Below are positions 36,787 to 46,006 of a stretch of 64,000 nucleotides of DNA, piece by piece; the stretch's first letter is position 1; every line of letters begins with the position of its first letter. The DNA comes from Paraburkholderia ultramafica (GTDB lineage Bacteria > Pseudomonadota > Gammaproteobacteria > Burkholderiales > Burkholderiaceae), in assembly GCF_902859915.1 (NCBI RefSeq), contig NZ_CADIKK010000013.1, forward strand, positions 143,316 through 207,315. Reading direction: 5' to 3'. The notes under the pieces are model-generated. The model saw nothing but the letters and a program-made list of their open reading frames with translations, made no database searches and was not told the origin of the DNA. Both the position numbers and the translations under genes were made by a program.

Positions 36787-38742
36787 TCACTGCTGCTGCC
36801 AACCGAGCGTGACATACGCACCGCGTCGCGGCGAGTTATACGAGTAGGCCGTTTCATAGTCCTTGTCCAACAGGTTCTGGATTTGCGCGGCCACGTACCA
36901 CGCTTTCGTGATGTTGTAGCGCGCCGACAGATTCACGATGCCGTAGCCGCCCAGCTTGCCGACGCGATCTTCGCGCGGACCGCTCACGATCCACTCGCCG
37001 CCGACTCGCCATTCAGCGATGCTGCGATTCACCGCGAGCGAGCCGAAACGCCGCGCACGCCGCACGAGGTCGACATCGTTGTCGAGGTCGACGGGATTTT
37101 GCAGCGTCAGCGACGCGCGCACATCCGTCTTGCCGACATGCCCGCTCCACGATCCTTCGAGCCCCTGCACTTTCGCATGGCCGACGTTCTCCGCAAGATA
37201 GATGCCGGGCGTCACCTGCGCGTAGTCGATCAGATTCGAATAGCGCGTCTGGAATGCAGTCAGACGCATCACGCCGAGCGCGCTCGACGCGTATTGCAAC
37301 GCCGCTTCGATCGAGTGACTGCGCTCTGGCTGGATCGACGGATTGCCGCTGATCGGATAGTACAGATCGTCGAAGCTCGGCGCGCGAAACGAATCCGCAT
37401 AGCTTGCGGTTGCCTTCCAGCGCTCGGTGATGTCGAAACCGTAGCCGAGATAGTAACTGTTCGCCCCGCCAAAATCGGAATACTGATCGTGCCGCACATT
37501 GGCCTGAATCTGGTTGCGCCCGAAACGTCCCGTATAGCCGACAAAGCCCGAATCCACATGACGGTCCGGCGCCGCGAACGTATCGGAGTCGAGGCTCTGG
37601 TCGAGATGCTCATAGCCCACCTGCAGTTTCTGTTGCGCGGCGAACGTGAAATCGTTCTGCCACGTGTACTGGCGATTGTCGGTATCGAAGCGGCCGTTGT
37701 ATACGCCGTTGGTATTCGACACGCTGCGGTCGTCGCCTTCGGAGACGATGAAGTGCGTGGTCCACCCGTCGGTCAGCTTGCCGTTCGCGAACACCGACGC
37801 CTGGCGCACCTTGCTGTACAGGTTATTCAGATCGGTCGGCACGCCGTACGCATTGTCGTAACTGTTGTTGCCGTTCGACTGGAAGTAGCTGACGCCGGTG
37901 TCCCATCGGTCGTTGAACTTGTGACGCAACGAAGCCGCGATGCTCTCGTTCAGATAGCCGTTCGCGTTCGGATTGGCGCTGGGCGCCTGCTGCGGATCGA
38001 GCGACGAAAAGCCGTCGTCCTTCGAACGCGCGAGCGAAATGCTGAAGGTCGTGCGGCCGTCTTTATCCAGCGCGCCGTTCACGCCCGCTTGCTGCGTCTG
38101 CGTGTGATAGCTGCCGTAGCCCACCGAAAAGTTGAAACGCGGCGGATGGTCGCCGCCGTCTTTCGTGAACACCTGCACCACGCCGCCGATCGCGCCCGAC
38201 CCGTATAACGCGGACACGTTGCCGTTCACCACTTCGACGTGATCGATCTGATCGAGCGGAATCTGCGCGAGTTGCGGCGCACCCAGGCTCACCGAATCGA
38301 CCCGCAGGCCGTCGATCAGCAACAGCGATTGCGTCGACGACGCACCGCGCAAAAAGAGGCTCGCGGTCGAACCGGGGCCACCTGTGCGCGAGATTTGCGC
38401 ACCGGGCGCGAGTTGCAGCAGGCCGGGCAAGTCGGTCGCGGTGGTGTCGGCGAGATCCTGCTGATCGAACAGCGAGGTCTGCGGGATCGTATCCGCGAGC
38501 GCTTGCGGCCCGCGCTCCGCGGTCACGACAACCGGCGACAGCACGATGGACGCCGCACTCTGCGCAGCGGCATTCGCATCGGTTGCGGACGAAGGCGAAG
38601 ATGAAGATGAAGATGGCGTTGGCGTTGCAGACACGGACGCAGACGAAGCAGCGGACGACGACGCAGCGTTTTTTTGCGCATGCACGACGAGCGGCAAGCC
38701 CGCAAAAACGAGCAACGTCGCGCGGGCGATGGGGGACAACAT
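36787..38742 (-). CDS. btuB: TonB-dependent cobalamin receptor (BtuB-like)
   Basis: A 651-residue outer-membrane receptor. The signal peptide (LLVFAGLPLVVHAQ) is followed by a Ser/Ala/Thr-rich linker of about 45 residues before the plug domain. The plug has VVVTAERGPQALADTIP, LLIDGLRVDS and the VEVVNGNVSALYGSGAIGG segment; the beta-barrel follows. Start ATG 38742 is taken because the further open frame runs through the riboswitch. The chain ends in WQQQ instead of the usual aromatic terminal residue. First gene of the btuB-btuC-btuD-cobT-cobS-cobC run. Confidence 0.92.
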   Translation of the reverse strand: MLSPIARATLLVFAGLPLVVHAQKNAASSSAASSASVSATPTPSSSSSSPSSATDANAAAQSAASIVLSPVVVTAERGPQALADTIPQTSLFDQQDLADTTATDLPGLLQLAPGAQISRTGGPGSTASLFLRGASSTQSLLLIDGLRVDSVSLGAPQLAQIPLDQIDHVEVVNGNVSALYGSGAIGGVVQVFTKDGGDHPPRFNFSVGYGSYHTQTQQAGVNGALDKDGRTTFSISLARSKDDGFSSLDPQQAPSANPNANGYLNESIAASLRHKFNDRWDTGVSYFQSNGNNSYDNAYGVPTDLNNLYSKVRQASVFANGKLTDGWTTHFIVSEGDDRSVSNTNGVYNGRFDTDNRQYTWQNDFTFAAQQKLQVGYEHLDQSLDSDTFAAPDRHVDSGFVGYTGRFGRNQIQANVRHDQYSDFGGANSYYLGYGFDITERWKATASYADSFRAPSFDDLYYPISGNPSIQPERSHSIEAALQYASSALGVMRLTAFQTRYSNLIDYAQVTPGIYLAENVGHAKVQGLEGSWSGHVGKTDVRASLTLQNPVDLDNDVDLVRRARRFGSLAVNRSIAEWRVGGEWIVSGPREDRVGKLGGYGIVNLSARYNITKAWYVAAQIQNLLDKDYETAYSYNSPRRGAYVTLGWQQQ

Positions 38743-38845
38743 CGGATGACATTCCTGTGGATAGCGGGCACGGCCCGCTTCCCCGCAGGCCGATGCGTAA
38801 CGAGGCGCCCACGCTTTTAACTTTGCGCGCGGGACGTCCCTCTCC

Positions 38846-39080
38846 CTCTGGCCGGTATCCGGGCTGGCGACACATCGATCCCGCCTTCCCACGCGTAACG
38901 CGCAGTGGCACACTCGCATGTTGAACTTCAGGCACGCGATCAGGATCGACCTGCATGACGAATGCGGTCGCTTACCGTTGCGGGGGCAGCGCAGGTTCGC
39001 GCGTTCAGTCCGGATGAACCGCGCGTCCTGCTTCCCGTTTAACTGCGCGCACTGTGGACAAGCGCGCGCGGGCACCAGAG
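38846..39080 (-). promoter_or_regulatory. cobalamin riboswitch upstream of btuB
   Basis: Reading the minus strand, all hallmark blocks appear in order: CTCTGGTGCC (39080-39071), TTAAACGGGAAGC (39042-39030), CTGCCCCCGCAACGGTAA (38989-38972), GCCACTG (38909-38903), the GGGAAGGCGGG segment (38890-38880), and AGCCCGGATACCGGCC (38865-38850). The first CTCTGG pairs with the CCAGAG at 38851-38846 to close P1. It lies about 100 bp before the btuB start. No T-run follows, so control is probably at translation. B12 excess should shut down the whole btuB-led operon. Confidence 0.93.
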
Positions 39081-39301
39081 TGCGCGCAGTTTAGGAGCGG
39101 CTTCGACGAGCGTCAAGAAAGGTTAATCCGTGTGCAATCCGTTCTGTAAAGTGCAGGTTATTGTCCGATGGGCGATTACTTTTTCATCATATGGTCGAGA
39201 AAAGCCTGCACAAAGCGATGTTGTTACGTCTCGAAACGAGACAATTGTCGGAACCTGCAATATTCCGCGCTAAAATGCGATGTCTTTAGAGGACGCAGCA
39301 C

Positions 39302-39658
39302 ATGCTCACCGAACTCGAATCACTCTCACAGAATATCGGCAAGCTGATTGCGATCAGCCAGCGCCACAATGAAGCGCGGCTCGCGCTCGAAGAGCAGCTC
39401 GCCCAGGCGCGTGCCGAAGCGGAAGCTACGCGCACGGAACTTGCGCTGTTGCGCGAGGAGCGCGATGCGCTGCAAGCGGAACGCGACGCGCTGTCGGCCA
39501 AGATCGACGACGCTCAGGTGCGCCTGAATGCGATTCTCGAAAAACTGCCGCGGGCTCGCGCGAGCAGCGAACCGGATAACCAGCTCGATCTGCTCGAGCC
39601 CGCTCAACACGCGGTCGATGCCGAGAGCGACGTTACCCGCCACGGAGAAAACGCATGA
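39302..39658 (+). CDS. small coiled-coil protein upstream of zapA (ZapB-like)
   Basis: A 118-residue, charged, almost wholly helical protein. Residues about 20-80 form a strong coiled coil rich in Glu, Ala, Arg and Leu (LEEQLAQARAEAEATRTEL), followed by a disordered tail. It overlaps zapA by 4 bp (ATGA). Position and composition suggest a cell-division partner similar to ZapB or to the TIGR02449-type proteins, but low-complexity coiled coils limit the assignment. Confidence 0.75.
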   Translation: MLTELESLSQNIGKLIAISQRHNEARLALEEQLAQARAEAEATRTELALLREERDALQAERDALSAKIDDAQVRLNAILEKLPRARASSEPDNQLDLLEPAQHAVDAESDVTRHGENA

Positions 39659-39969
39659 CCACCAAGCAGATCGAAGTATCGATTCTCGACGTGCCCTATC
39701 GCCTCGCGTGTTCGCCGGAAACGGAAGGCGCGCTGCTTGAAGCGGTTGCACGCGTCGACGCGGAAATGTCGAAGATCCGCAATCACAGCAACGTGCGCGG
39801 CATGGATCGCATTGCGGTCATGGCCGCGCTGTCGCTGGCATCGGAACTGCTTAGGCTGCAAACCAGCGTGCGACACGGAGAAGCATTTCCCGCTGAGGAA
39901 ATCCGGCGTACAATGCAGCAAATGAACGAACAACTGGGTACTGTGATTCAGCAGTACAGCATGCAGTAA
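39655..39969 (+). CDS. zapA: cell division protein ZapA
   Basis: A 104-residue protein that crosslinks FtsZ filaments at the Z-ring. The N-terminal block KQIEVSILDVPYRLACSPE and the MDRIAVMAALSLASELL helix are typical; the C-terminal coiled coil mediates dimers and tetramers. It is translationally coupled to the coiled-coil gene and followed by the 6S RNA gene, a neighbourhood conserved across many proteobacteria. Confidence 0.93.
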   Translation: MTTKQIEVSILDVPYRLACSPETEGALLEAVARVDAEMSKIRNHSNVRGMDRIAVMAALSLASELLRLQTSVRHGEAFPAEEIRRTMQQMNEQLGTVIQQYSMQ

Positions 39970-40074
39970 GTATCTGCCGGCCGGTCCCGAGATCGGCTGC
40001 GAATTCAAACGAAGTACGCGAGCAAGTCTCGGCAAACGTTTGAGTTCAATCGTTTAAGCTTCATCGGTTTAGCT

Positions 40075-40250
40075 TCCCTGCCTGGTTCGCCAAGGTCATA
40101 TATTCCTTGAACCAATGCCATGTGCACGGTTGCGGAAATTTGTAGCACGGGTGTGCGCGTCACTCTGTCTGATGTACCCGAAGTGTTGCTAACTGCGACC
40201 AATTCTGAACCCCCGGTTCAGGATGCCGGCCTAGCGGCTAAGGCGGGGAC
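40075..40250 (+). ncRNA. ssrS: 6S RNA
   Basis: Just downstream of zapA, the usual site of 6S RNA. The ends pair: TCCCTGCC (40075-40082) with GGCGGGGA (40242-40249), with one G-U pair. Internal sequences CCTTGAACCAATGCC and GGTTCAGGATGCCGG resemble the two arms of the long hairpin with a central bubble, the RNA-polymerase-binding part. A terminator follows within 15 bp. 6S RNA binds sigma-70 holoenzyme in stationary phase. Ends are estimates from pairing. Confidence 0.75.
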
Positions 40251-40260
40251 CTTATCTAGA

Positions 40261-40296
40261 ACGGCATCGGACTTCGGTTCGATGCCGTTTTTCTTT
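40261..40296 (+). terminator. rho-independent terminator of 6S RNA
   Basis: The stem ACGGCATCG / CGATGCCGT (40261-40269 with 40280-40288) encloses a short loop with TTCGG and is followed by a T-rich tail. It directly follows the 6S RNA closing stem. Confidence 0.9.
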
Positions 40297-40360
40297 GGGT
40301 GTCCCGTCAGGCTTCGATTTTTCTTCCACGTCGTCCAACCCTTAACGTTCAATTCGATTC

Positions 40361-40819
40361 ATGCGCTACTGGCTAATGAAGTCCGAACCGGACGAGGCGA
40401 GCATCGACCATCTCGCCAACGCACCACACCACACATTGCCGTGGACCGGCGTGCGCAACTATCAGGCGCGCAACTTCATGCGCGACATGATGCAGATCGG
40501 CGACGGCGTGCTGTTCTATCATTCGAGCTGCCCTGAGCCCGGCATTGCGGGGCTGGCGGAAGTATCGTCCACTGCGTATCCGGACCCGACCCAGTTCGAC
40601 AAAAAGAGCCCGTACTACGACGCGAAGTCGTCGCAGGAAACGCCGCGCTGGTTGCTCGTCGACGTAGTGTTCAAGAAGAAGATCCCGCTGATTCCGCTTG
40701 CCGCGCTACGCGAGCACGCGGAACTGCAGGACATGCGCGTGCTTGCCAAAGGCAATCGCCTGTCGATCACACCCGTGACCGAAGCCGAATGGCGCTTCAT
40801 CACCAGGCGCCTCATGTGA
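40361..40819 (+). CDS. EVE domain-containing protein
   Basis: A 152-residue single-domain protein of the EVE family, related to human THYN1 and in the PUA-like fold. These bind modified bases, and bacterial members often sit near defence or RNA-modification genes. MRYWLMKSEPDE at the N-terminus, WTGVRNYQARNFMRDM and DGVLFYHSSC are hallmark blocks. No defence genes are adjacent here. It follows the 6S RNA terminator and stands alone. Confidence 0.92.
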   Translation: MRYWLMKSEPDEASIDHLANAPHHTLPWTGVRNYQARNFMRDMMQIGDGVLFYHSSCPEPGIAGLAEVSSTAYPDPTQFDKKSPYYDAKSSQETPRWLLVDVVFKKKIPLIPLAALREHAELQDMRVLAKGNRLSITPVTEAEWRFITRRLM

Positions 40820-41049
40820 CGGCTCCTTGACGTCTGGCAACGTTGAAACACTGCATCGGCGAATCGTCGCCGCTGCAGTGCGTGCAATGAATATGCCGGC
40901 AAACGCGGCGTGACAGGCAGCGTCAAATTAGGGAACCAAGCTTCGGTTAGCAGCGCCTAACGAGCTTGCAAGCGAGGTTGCAAGCACCGTGCCACTGCAC
41001 GGCGTTGGCGCCGATCGTGCACAACCCTGTTCAAGCAAGGAGTCCAACA

Positions 41050-41781
41050 ATGACGAAACAAGCCGCACGGGCACTCGCACTCGCTCTCGTATGCAGCGCC
41101 CCTGTCGCGCTCGCGCTGACCCCGACGCTGGCTCGCGCGCAAGGCGTCATGCAGTCCCAGCCCTCGGGCGTACTGTCGTTGAACGCACAGGCTAGCGCGG
41201 AAGTCCCGCAAGACGTCGTCGATATCACGCTGTTTTACGAGCAGGAAGCCAGCGATCCGTCGGCGCTCACCGCAACATTGAATCAACGCGCCGACGCGGC
41301 GTTGCAGAAGGCCAAAGGCGTCAGCGGCGTGACGGCCCGCACCGGTTCGTTCGCGATCTTCCCGTCCACCGATCGTGACGGGCGCATTTCCGCGTGGCGC
41401 GGCCGCACGGAAGTCGTGCTCGAATCGCACGACTTCGCCGCGGCGTCGAAGCTCGCCGGACAAATGGCATCGATCATGCAGGTCGGCAACGTGCAGTTCT
41501 CGTTGTCGCCGCAAGCGCAGCGCGCCGCGGAGCAGAAGCTCACCGGCGAAGCGATCAGGTCGTTCCGCGATCAGGCCGCGTCGTCGTCGCAGGCGTTCGG
41601 CTTCAGCGGCTATTCGATTCGCGAGGTCAACGTGAACCGCGGTGGCATCATGCCGCGTCCGATGATGATGATGAGTGCGCGCGCCATGAGCGGCGACGCG
41701 AAGGGCGCGGCACCGATGCCGCTCGAAGGCGGCACGTCGACGGTGACGGTCAACGTGTCGGGCTCGGTGCAGATGAAGTAG
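41050..41781 (+). CDS. SIMPL domain (DUF541) exported protein
   Basis: A 243-residue periplasmic protein. Signal peptide MTKQAARALALALVCSAPVA, cleaving near ARA-QG, then the SIMPL/DUF541 domain: LSLNAQASAEVPQDVVDITL near the start, LTATLNQRADAALQKAK, and TVTVNVSGSVQ at the end. Family function is unclear; E. coli YggE has been linked to oxidative stress. ATG 41050 is preferred over ATG 40966, which would bury the signal peptide. Ends at a bidirectional terminator shared with lgt. Confidence 0.88.
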   Translation: MTKQAARALALALVCSAPVALALTPTLARAQGVMQSQPSGVLSLNAQASAEVPQDVVDITLFYEQEASDPSALTATLNQRADAALQKAKGVSGVTARTGSFAIFPSTDRDGRISAWRGRTEVVLESHDFAAASKLAGQMASIMQVGNVQFSLSPQAQRAAEQKLTGEAIRSFRDQAASSSQAFGFSGYSIREVNVNRGGIMPRPMMMMSARAMSGDAKGAAPMPLEGGTSTVTVNVSGSVQMK

Positions 41782-41834
41782 CGCGCTGTGCGTTTGCGCT
41801 AGACACCCCGTTAGACATTCCTGCTGCAAGAGAA

Positions 41835-41862
41835 AACGCCACGGCATGCCGTGGCGTTTTTC
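41835..41862 (+). terminator. bidirectional terminator between SIMPL gene and lgt
   Basis: A perfect 22 bp palindrome (ACGCCACGGCATGCCGTGGCGT) with A-run before and T-run after, between convergent genes. Confidence 0.88.
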
Positions 41863-41893
41863 ATTGCGCGCTCGCTACGATAAACCGTAGCGC

Positions 41894-42799
41894 TCAGCTC
41901 GCGCTGACCGCCTGTGCCGGTTCATGACGCCCACGGCGATACGACCACACCAGCATGACGATGCCCGCGAGGATCATCGGCAGCGACAGCCATTGGCCCA
42001 TCGACAGGCCCATCGCCAGCAGCCCGAGGAAGTCGTCCGGCTCGCGCGCGAATTCGACCGTGAAGCGCGCGAGGCCGTAGCCGATCAGGAACACGGCGGA
42101 AATTGCCCCCATCGGCTTGGGTTTGCGCGAGAAGAAGAACAGCACGAAGAACAGCGCGACACCTTCGAGCGCGATCTCATACAGCTCCGACGGATGCCGC
42201 GGCAGCATGTGATATTGCGCGAACACTTCATTCAGATGCCATTGCGCGGCCAGTTGCGGATGCGCGGCAAGCCAGGCGGCGTCGTCGCGCGCGGCGCCGG
42301 GGAACAGCATCGCCCACGGCGCGGACGGATCGGTCACGCGGCCCCACAACTCGCCGTTGATGAAATTGCCGAGGCGCCCTGCCGCGAGCCCGGTGGGCAC
42401 CATCGGCGCGACGAAGTCGGTGACCTGCAGCCACGAGCGTTTGCGCTGATACGCGAACAGCACCATCGCCAGCGTCACGCCGAGGAAGCCGCCGTGAAAC
42501 GACATGCCGCCTTCCCACACCTTGAAGATGTCGAGCGGATGCGCGAAATAAAAGCTCGCCTTGTAGAACAGCACGTAGCCGAGCCGGCCGCCGAGGATCG
42601 TACCCAGCACGCCGTAGAACAGCATGTCGTCGATATCCTTGACGGTCCAGCCTTGCGCGGCGACGTACGGCAAACGCAGCCGCAGCCGGCCGACGACGAT
42701 CGCCGCGACGAACGCGACGAGGTACATCAGTCCATACCAGCGCACTGCGAGCGGCCCCAGATGAATGGCAACGGGGTCGAAATTCGGATGAATGAGCAT
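41894..42799 (-). CDS. lgt: prolipoprotein diacylglyceryl transferase
   Basis: Inner-membrane enzyme attaching diacylglycerol to the lipobox cysteine of prolipoproteins. It has 301 residues and about seven membrane segments. The signature GRLGNFINGELWGR near residue 140 contains the key Arg and Asn residues, and HPSELYE follows near residue 200. MSFHGGFLG is the conserved histidine loop. It is a single gene, start ATG 42799. Confidence 0.96.
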   Translation of the reverse strand: MLIHPNFDPVAIHLGPLAVRWYGLMYLVAFVAAIVVGRLRLRLPYVAAQGWTVKDIDDMLFYGVLGTILGGRLGYVLFYKASFYFAHPLDIFKVWEGGMSFHGGFLGVTLAMVLFAYQRKRSWLQVTDFVAPMVPTGLAAGRLGNFINGELWGRVTDPSAPWAMLFPGAARDDAAWLAAHPQLAAQWHLNEVFAQYHMLPRHPSELYEIALEGVALFFVLFFFSRKPKPMGAISAVFLIGYGLARFTVEFAREPDDFLGLLAMGLSMGQWLSLPMILAGIVMLVWSYRRGRHEPAQAVSAS

Positions 42800-42930
42800 C
42801 GTGTTGTTATGGGCAGTTCAGGTTCAGAAGCGGGTTTTCTAATCGATTTCCGATGGCGGCGCGGCGGTTCGCGCACCATCCGGCGCATGGGTTGGACGGT
42901 GCGGCCCGCAATGCGTTCGCGGGGACAAAG

Positions 42931-43914
42931 CTAAACACGCGACGCGACAGGCTGCGCGGCGACGCTGGCGGCGTGAGCCCGCACGATATCGATGAAGCCG
43001 GCCAGCACCGGACTCACCTCGTCCGTGCGCCAGACCAGCCCCGTCTCGATCGCGGGCACCGACTCGGACAGCGGCCGGTACACGACACCCGTGCGGCGCA
43101 GATTACGCAACGACTGCGGCACCAGTGCGACACCCATGCCGGCCGATACCAGGCTCACGATCGTCTGCATCTGGATCGCCTCCTGGCCGACCCGGGGTGC
43201 GAGGCCCGCCACGCCGTAGCAATCCATAATGATGTCATAAAAGCCTGGCGCCAGCCGTCTGGGGAAGATCACCAGCGGCGCGTCGGCGACATCGCGCAGG
43301 CTGATCGGCGTGTCCAGCCACTCGGAGCGCGGGTCCGCGCCAGACCCGGCGGCGCTGCTCAGCCGCGCCGCCATTTCCGTCGACATCGCGATCACCAGCG
43401 GCTCGCGCGCGATCGGTAGCCACGAAAGCTGCGCGGCGTAGCGCGACGGCAGCGGCGCGATCACGAGGCCGGCGTCGATGCGCCCGGCCACCAGTTCGTC
43501 CACCTGCACGTCGCTGGTGGCCTCGGTCAATTCGAGCCGCACACGCGGATGGCGCGCGCCGAAATCTCGCAGCAGCGGCGGCAACAAGCCATAGTCCGCG
43601 GTGGAAACGAACGCCAGCGACAACACCCCCGCCTCGCCGCGCGCGAGGCTCTGCGCCAGTGGCCGCAGCCCTTCGGCGCTCGCCAGCAGGCGCTGCACCT
43701 CGGGCAGCAGATCGGCGCCCACCCGCGTGAGCTCGACCGAGCGCTTGGTGCGCGCAAACAGTTCGACGCCGAGCGTCTGCTCGAGCGCGCGGATAGCTTG
43801 CGACAAAGGCGGCTGCGTCATCGACAGGCGCGCGGCCGCCCGCCCGAAGTGCTTTTCTTCGGCGACGGTGACGAAATAGCGCAACTGGCGCAGGTCAGGA
43901 ACGGCAGGCAGCAT
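42931..43914 (-). CDS. LysR family transcriptional regulator
   Basis: A 327-residue LysR-type regulator. The winged-helix N-terminus reads LRQLRYFVTVAEEKHFGRAAARLSMTQPPLSQAI, of which LSMTQPPLSQAI is the recognition-helix part. The C-terminal half is an effector-binding periplasmic-binding-like domain. It is divergent from ilvD, with 231 bp between, and may regulate it; the effector is unknown. AT-rich sequence at 43915-43960 (ATTAATACATT, TAATCATG) is the likely operator region. Confidence 0.92.
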   Translation of the reverse strand: MLPAVPDLRQLRYFVTVAEEKHFGRAAARLSMTQPPLSQAIRALEQTLGVELFARTKRSVELTRVGADLLPEVQRLLASAEGLRPLAQSLARGEAGVLSLAFVSTADYGLLPPLLRDFGARHPRVRLELTEATSDVQVDELVAGRIDAGLVIAPLPSRYAAQLSWLPIAREPLVIAMSTEMAARLSSAAGSGADPRSEWLDTPISLRDVADAPLVIFPRRLAPGFYDIIMDCYGVAGLAPRVGQEAIQMQTIVSLVSAGMGVALVPQSLRNLRRTGVVYRPLSESVPAIETGLVWRTDEVSPVLAGFIDIVRAHAASVAAQPVASRV

Positions 43915-44145
43915 GATTAATACATTCTACGACCTAATCATGCCTGAATAATATATTGGACGCACGTTTCACAAAACTGCATCCTTGCTCGACGCGCCGG
44001 AACTACACTGAACTGACGCGCCCGGCGAATCCGCCGGCCAGCGCATCGGCAATGCCGGCGCAGCCGCTGCGGCGACGCTAGCGCAGCGCGCGGATACGCG
44101 GCAAAGCCGCAGCACGGCTCAAAACAAAACAGATTGGAGTTCCCC

Positions 44146-45819
44146 ATGGCATACAACCGTCGTTCGAAGAACATCACGCAAGGCGTGGCGCGTTCGCCGA
44201 ACCGCTCGATGTACTACGCACTCGGCTACCAGAAGGAAGACTTCGACAAGCCGATGATCGGCATCGCCAACGGCCACTCGACCATCACGCCGTGCAACGC
44301 CGGCCTGCAGCGTCTGGCCGACGCGGCCGTCGGCGCGGTCAAGGGCGCCGATGCAAATCCGCAGATCTTCGGCACGCCGACGATCTCGGACGGCATGTCG
44401 ATGGGCACCGAAGGCATGAAGTACTCGCTGGTGTCGCGCGAAGTGATCGCCGACTGCATCGAGACCTGCGTGCAAGGCCAATGGATGGACGGTGTGGTCG
44501 TGATCGGCGGCTGCGACAAGAACATGCCCGGCGGCATGATCGGCATCTTGCGCACGAACGTGCCGAGCATCTATGTGTACGGCGGCACGATCCGTCCGGG
44601 CAACTGGAAAGGCACCGACCTGACCATCGTGTCGTCGTTCGAAGCAGTGGGCGAATTCACCGCCGGCCGGATGTCGCAGGAAGATTTCGAAGGGGTCGAA
44701 AAGAACGCGTGCCCGTCTACGGGTTCGTGCGGCGGCATGTACACCGCCAACACGATGAGCTCGTCGTTCGAGGCGCTCGGCATGTCGCTGCTGTATTCGT
44801 CGACGATGGCCAATCCGGATCAGGAAAAGGTCGACTCGGCGGCCGAATCGGCACGCGTGCTGGTCGAAGCGGTCAAGAAGGATCTGAAGCCGCGCGATAT
44901 CGTCACCAGGAAGTCGATCGAGAACGCCGTGGCGCTGATCATGGCGACCGGCGGTTCGACCAATGCCGTGCTGCACTATCTGGCGATCGCGCATGCGGCC
45001 GAGGTGGAGTGGACCATCGAAGACTTCGAGCGCATGCGCAAGAAGGTGCCGGTGCTCTGCAACCTGAAGCCGTCGGGCCAGTTTGTCGCAACCGATCTGC
45101 ACAAGGCAGGCGGTATTCCGCAAGTCATGAAGATCCTGCTCGACGCCGGTCTGTTGCACGGCGACTGCGTGACCATCACCGGCAAGACGCTCGCCGAAGA
45201 ACTGAAGGACGTGCCCAGCAAGCCACGCGCCGACCAGCAGGTAATCTTCCCGGTGGAAAAAGCGCTGTACAAGGAAGGCCATCTCGCGATCCTGAAGGGC
45301 AACCTCGCCGAAGACGGCGCGGTCGCGAAGATCACCGGTTTGAAGAACCCGGTCATCACTGGCCCGGCCCGCGTATTCGACGACGAGCAAAGCGCGCTGG
45401 AAGCGATTCTGGCCGACAAGATCGTCGCCGGCGACGTGGTGGTGTTGCGTTATCTCGGCCCGAAGGGTGGCCCCGGCATGCCGGAAATGCTTGCGCCGAC
45501 TTCGGCGATCATCGGCAAGGGTCTCGGCGAAACCGTCGGCCTGATCACCGATGGCCGCTTCTCGGGCGGCACGTGGGGCATGGTGGTCGGTCACGTCGCG
45601 CCGGAAGCATTCGTCGGCGGCACGATCGCGTTCGTGCAGGAAGGCGACTCGATCACGATCGACGCGCACAAGCTGCTGCTGCAATTGAACATCGACGATG
45701 CCGAACTAAAGCGCCGCCGTGCAGCATGGCAACAACCGAAGCCGCGTTACACACGTGGCGTGCTGGCGAAGTACTCGGCGCTGGCGCTGCCGGCCAACAA
45801 GGGCGCGGTGTCGGGCTGA
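44146..45819 (+). CDS. ilvD: dihydroxy-acid dehydratase
   Basis: Iron-sulfur enzyme of valine, leucine and isoleucine synthesis that dehydrates 2,3-dihydroxy acids to 2-keto acids. It has 557 residues, normal length. GGCDKNMPGG near residue 120 and CPSTGSCGGMYTANTM near residue 190 carry the cluster cysteines; GGSTNAVLH and the C-terminal DGRFSGGTWGMVVGHV are family blocks. ATG 44146 has a GGAG ribosome-binding site; the ATG four codons earlier lacks one. Confidence 0.97.
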   Translation: MAYNRRSKNITQGVARSPNRSMYYALGYQKEDFDKPMIGIANGHSTITPCNAGLQRLADAAVGAVKGADANPQIFGTPTISDGMSMGTEGMKYSLVSREVIADCIETCVQGQWMDGVVVIGGCDKNMPGGMIGILRTNVPSIYVYGGTIRPGNWKGTDLTIVSSFEAVGEFTAGRMSQEDFEGVEKNACPSTGSCGGMYTANTMSSSFEALGMSLLYSSTMANPDQEKVDSAAESARVLVEAVKKDLKPRDIVTRKSIENAVALIMATGGSTNAVLHYLAIAHAAEVEWTIEDFERMRKKVPVLCNLKPSGQFVATDLHKAGGIPQVMKILLDAGLLHGDCVTITGKTLAEELKDVPSKPRADQQVIFPVEKALYKEGHLAILKGNLAEDGAVAKITGLKNPVITGPARVFDDEQSALEAILADKIVAGDVVVLRYLGPKGGPGMPEMLAPTSAIIGKGLGETVGLITDGRFSGGTWGMVVGHVAPEAFVGGTIAFVQEGDSITIDAHKLLLQLNIDDAELKRRRAAWQQPKPRYTRGVLAKYSALALPANKGAVSG

Positions 45820-45921
45820 GCGCGCGACGCGTAGGCGCCCACAGACTCGCCCGGTTCATAGGGCGGGTCCGCGTCACCACACGCGTTAGAAGACCTGAGT
45901 TCGAGCGCTACGTAAAAGTGC

Positions 45922-45959
45922 AAAGGGGCGCATGGGAAACCGTGCGCCCCTTTCCTTTT
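45922..45959 (+). terminator. rho-independent terminator after ilvD
   Basis: The stem AAAGGGGCGCA / TGCGCCCCTTT is followed by a T-rich tail. A TATAAT sequence at 45959-45964 directly after it could be the -10 element of the cytochrome gene, so the two signals abut. Confidence 0.8.
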
Positions 45960-46006
45960 ATAATGCTTGCACCACGAGTCGGGCACCTGCACCGACGGAG
46001 ACCATA

